Of a DNA stretch of 64,000 bases, positions 62,241 to 64,000 are shown piece by piece. The stretch is taken from contig NZ_LAZU01000037.1 of assembly GCF_000987955.1 (NCBI RefSeq), positions 372,001 to 436,000 of the forward strand, given 5' to 3'. Every line of letters starts with the position of its first letter. The stretch's first letter is position 1. Source of the stretch: Paenibacillus sp. DMB20 (lineage in GTDB: Bacteria > Bacillota > Bacilli > Paenibacillales > Paenibacillaceae). Below the pieces are notes generated by a model that saw only the letters and a list, made by a program, of their open reading frames with translations, was not told the origin of the DNA and searched no databases. A program made the translations under genes and the position numbers.

Positions 62241-63416
62241 TCAGCCGTGAACCGGCACGTCGTTCTGCACGGCAGGACGATGCCGGCCTTGATCGACTTG
62301 AACGACCTTTCCGCCAGCACGAATGGACTCCGTTGCTGCGCAACCCACCGCCACGCTCATGCGCCCCGCAAAAGGCGTCGTCAGCGGCATTTTATCGAAC
62401 AGAACAAGGTTGATGAAATCCTGGCAAATCCGCGGATCGGCTCCGCCGTGGGTACCCGGCATTTGTTTCATTTCATAGACCCTATCGCTCATCTCGTGCC
62501 AGGAGCCGGACTTTCTGGTTTTTACATAAATCTTGTCGTTCACGTCGTCATTCTCAAGCCGGCCCTTGGTGCCGATAAAGGTATAATTGCGGGAATAATC
62601 GGGACTGAAATGGCACTGCAGGTACGATGCCTTGATGCCGCCTTCAAGCTGCATGATGACCATGCTGTTATCTTCCACATCGATTTCTTCGCGGAAGGCG
62701 CATTGAGTCATCCGTTCAAAGCTTGCTTCCGGACAAGTGTTCTGCAGCTCGCATTCCGGACAGTGGAGATCGTTCGGCATATCCCCGCCGTAATAATCCA
62801 GGCTGCCGAAAGCGGATACCTTCTCCGCGTAACGGCCTGTAAGCCAGTGAATGATATCGATGTCATGCGACGCTTTCTGCAGAAGCAGCGAGGTCGTATT
62901 GTCTCTCGTGCCATGCCAGTCATGATAGTAATAATATCCGCCGAGTCCTACGAAATGCCTTACCCAAACGGCCTTGACCTCGCCGATCACGCCCGAGTCG
63001 ATGATTTCCTTCATCGTCTGGTACATGGCCATGTAACGCATATTAAAACCGATCATCAGGTGTTTGCCCGATTGTTTCCATTCATCCAGAATGCGGTCGC
63101 ATCCTTCCGGCGTTATCGCCAGCGGTTTTTCGCAATAAACGTGCTTGCCTGCACGGAAAGCGGCAATGGCGTGCTCCTCATGAAGATGATCCGGCGTAAG
63201 AATCGCAACCGCGTCAATGTCTTCTCTGGCGAGAAGCTCCCGGTAATCCGTCGTGGCAAACGCCTCCGGATTCACCCTCTGTTTGAAGTCTGTAAGGGCT
63301 TCCATCGAAATGTCCGCCACGCCCGTTACCACGGAATTTCCGCCAGGCTGATGCCAGTATTCCGCAATCATGCTCCGGTTGCCGGCACCGATTACGCCCA
63401 TCCTAACCTGTTTCAT
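62241..63416 (-). CDS. Gfo/Idh/MocA family oxidoreductase
   Basis: 391 residues. NAD(P)-binding VRMGVIGAGNRSMIAEY, catalytic-site VYCEKPLAI, and a C-terminal Gfo/Idh/MocA domain. Between them a cysteine-rich insertion (CPECELQNTC plus a further CAF at 270-290) could bind zinc. The substrate is some sugar or inositol derivative. First gene of the operon after the promoter at 63470-63498; the SIS gene follows after 54 bp. Confidence 0.87.
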   Translation of the reverse strand: MKQVRMGVIGAGNRSMIAEYWHQPGGNSVVTGVADISMEALTDFKQRVNPEAFATTDYRELLAREDIDAVAILTPDHLHEEHAIAAFRAGKHVYCEKPLAITPEGCDRILDEWKQSGKHLMIGFNMRYMAMYQTMKEIIDSGVIGEVKAVWVRHFVGLGGYYYYHDWHGTRDNTTSLLLQKASHDIDIIHWLTGRYAEKVSAFGSLDYYGGDMPNDLHCPECELQNTCPEASFERMTQCAFREEIDVEDNSMVIMQLEGGIKASYLQCHFSPDYSRNYTFIGTKGRLENDDVNDKIYVKTRKSGSWHEMSDRVYEMKQMPGTHGGADPRICQDFINLVLFDKMPLTTPFAGRMSVAVGCAATESIRAGGKVVQVDQGRHRPAVQNDVPVHG

Positions 63417-63469
63417 TTTCCATCACCTCATTTTGAGTATTCGTAATCATGAACTTGATGTATGATGAC

Positions 63470-63498
63470 AGTTTAAATCATTATTATGATTTTTTCAA
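63470..63498 (-). promoter_or_regulatory. Promoter with palindromic operator for the sugar operon
   Basis: On the minus strand TTGAAA (63493-63498), 17-bp spacer and TAAACT (63470-63475). The spacer region is itself a palindrome, AAATCAT-tatt-ATGATTT (63475-63492). A repressor bound there would block RNA polymerase, so it is a candidate operator for the DeoR-type regulator of the operon. Confidence 0.6.
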
Positions 63499-63548
63499 TC
63501 GTATTATTGACGTTTTATATCATATATTTTGAAATTTTTTGTGAATGC

Positions 63549-63580
63549 AAAAAAAAGCCCGGCCATCCGGCCGGACTTTT
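63549..63580 (-). terminator. Terminator of the alpha-mannosidase-like gene
   Basis: On the minus strand AAAAGTCCGGCC-ggat-GGCCGGGCTTTT followed by more T. Confidence 0.9.
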
Positions 63581-63637
63581 CGCTATCCATCTTAGTTTAT
63601 AGCAGGTTTCATTTCATTTTATGCGGTTTGAACGGGG

Positions 63638-64000
63638 TTAAGCCTTTACTCCCAGGGTAACGATCTCATACGGCTTCACCGTGAGGGTGAACTCGCCTTC
63701 CTCGTTGAAGCGCTCGGAAGTCCCCTCCTCTTCCAGGATCGTCGTTTTGTAGGCCTGGGCATTCGGAAGGCTCGTCTGCAAGGACAGCTCCGTGGACGAA
63801 GCTCCCATGTTGAACCATCGCAGCATCAAATCGCCCGATTTATGGCTCACTTTCAGCGACGAGAACGCAAGCTCCGGATGATTCCAACCGAACATCGATT
63901 GCGCAGGCGCGATCGAGCCTTGATGAATGCCGGTCTGGCATACCGTCCACGGCACCTGGAACTGGTAAGCTTCCGCATAAGCGCCGGAGGTCATGCCGTT
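63638..64000 (-). CDS. 3' end of a glycoside hydrolase, probably GH38 alpha-mannosidase (partial)
   Basis: Only the last 120 or so codons are inside the window; the frame is open at the right edge. Segments such as MFGWNHPELAFSSLKVSHKS, GDLMLRWFNMGASSTELSL and KPYEIVTLGVKA resemble the C-terminal beta domain of GH38 alpha-mannosidases. It is on the same strand as, and upstream of, the sugar operon but has its own terminator. Confidence 0.6.
   Translation of the reverse strand, partial: NGMTSGAYAEAYQFQVPWTVCQTGIHQGSIAPAQSMFGWNHPELAFSSLKVSHKSGDLMLRWFNMGASSTELSLQTSLPNAQAYKTTILEEEGTSERFNEEGEFTLTVKPYEIVTLGVKA

Noticed and set aside
62247-63446. 399-codon plus-strand open frame opposite the oxidoreductase
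   Set aside because: Antisense shadow; the minus-strand gene has clear motifs and a promoter.
1-64000. CRISPR arrays, intact prophage, defence systems, NRPS/PKS clusters
   Set aside because: Looked for regularly spaced repeats, phage structural genes and megasynthase motifs; none seen.

Overview
The window looks like chromosomal DNA of a moderately GC-rich, spore-forming Firmicute, most likely a Paenibacillus or close relative. Evidence is the strong AGGAGG-type ribosome binding sites, frequent TTG starts, and many Bacillales-specific families (YlbF/YlbG, YlaN, YugN, YtxJ, YktB, AcuA, CcpA, YjcZ, RqcH next to a YloB-type ATPase). Several neighbourhoods match Bacillus subtilis gene order in miniature: yloA/yloB, ylbF/ylbG, ylaN with ftsW, acsA/acuA, and ccpA/ytxJ. 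The assignment rests on recognition, not on a database search.

Layout. 0-14 kb: dapF, a P-type Ca2+ ATPase, rqcH (ribosome quality control), a PHP-domain hydrolase, ylbG/ylbF, a two-gene XPB-like helicase module, an M20 amidohydrolase and a Nudix hydrolase. 14-24 kb: yugN, ftsW, an Asp23-family protein, a Ca2+/H+ antiporter, ylaN, an HPr-like protein without the phosphoryl-accepting histidine, an M29 aminopeptidase, a lipoprotein, a GAF-GGDEF protein and rpsD with its promoter and leader. 24-34 kb: a class A penicillin-binding protein, acsA/acuA with a probable CcpA operator, mtnN, ccpA itself, ytxJ and a zinc-ribbon protein. 34-43 kb: a DJ-1/PfpI protein, ptsI coupled to a GlcNAc-type PTS permease, a CoA-binding protein, aroA, a rhodanese, aroK and gnd. 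43-51 kb: yktB, an MFS transporter, speA and several small proteins. 51.4-56.3 kb: tRNA-Val(GAC) followed by an AT-richer accessory stretch with an IS3-like remnant, a YjcZ peptide, a DUF2935 protein and an unrecognised ORF, then a VOC protein, a PP-loop ATPase and small ORFs. 56.5-64 kb: an L,D-transpeptidase, then a minus-strand sugar-catabolism cluster (oxidoreductase, SIS isomerase, DeoR regulator, ROK kinase, class II aldolase, PfkB kinase) with the 3' end of an alpha-mannosidase-like gene at the window edge.

A dominant feature is technical. About sixteen genes, including essential single-copy ones such as rpsD, are interrupted by one extra base in a homopolymer (A, T or G runs of 6-9), and two genes also carry a one-base loss. 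Removing the extra base restores the expected protein and a length divisible by three every time, so I annotate these as intact genes carrying probable sequencing errors and give the corrected spans.

The most interesting biology I could find: a dispersed structured intergenic repeat present in four copies, the HPr-like protein lacking His15, the XPB helicase/partner pair, an inverted repeat burying the Shine-Dalgarno of a small DUF3892 gene, a palindrome exactly filling the spacer of the sugar-operon promoter, and an AroA with unusual residues in its substrate-binding loop. I found no CRISPR array, prophage, defence island or biosynthetic cluster.
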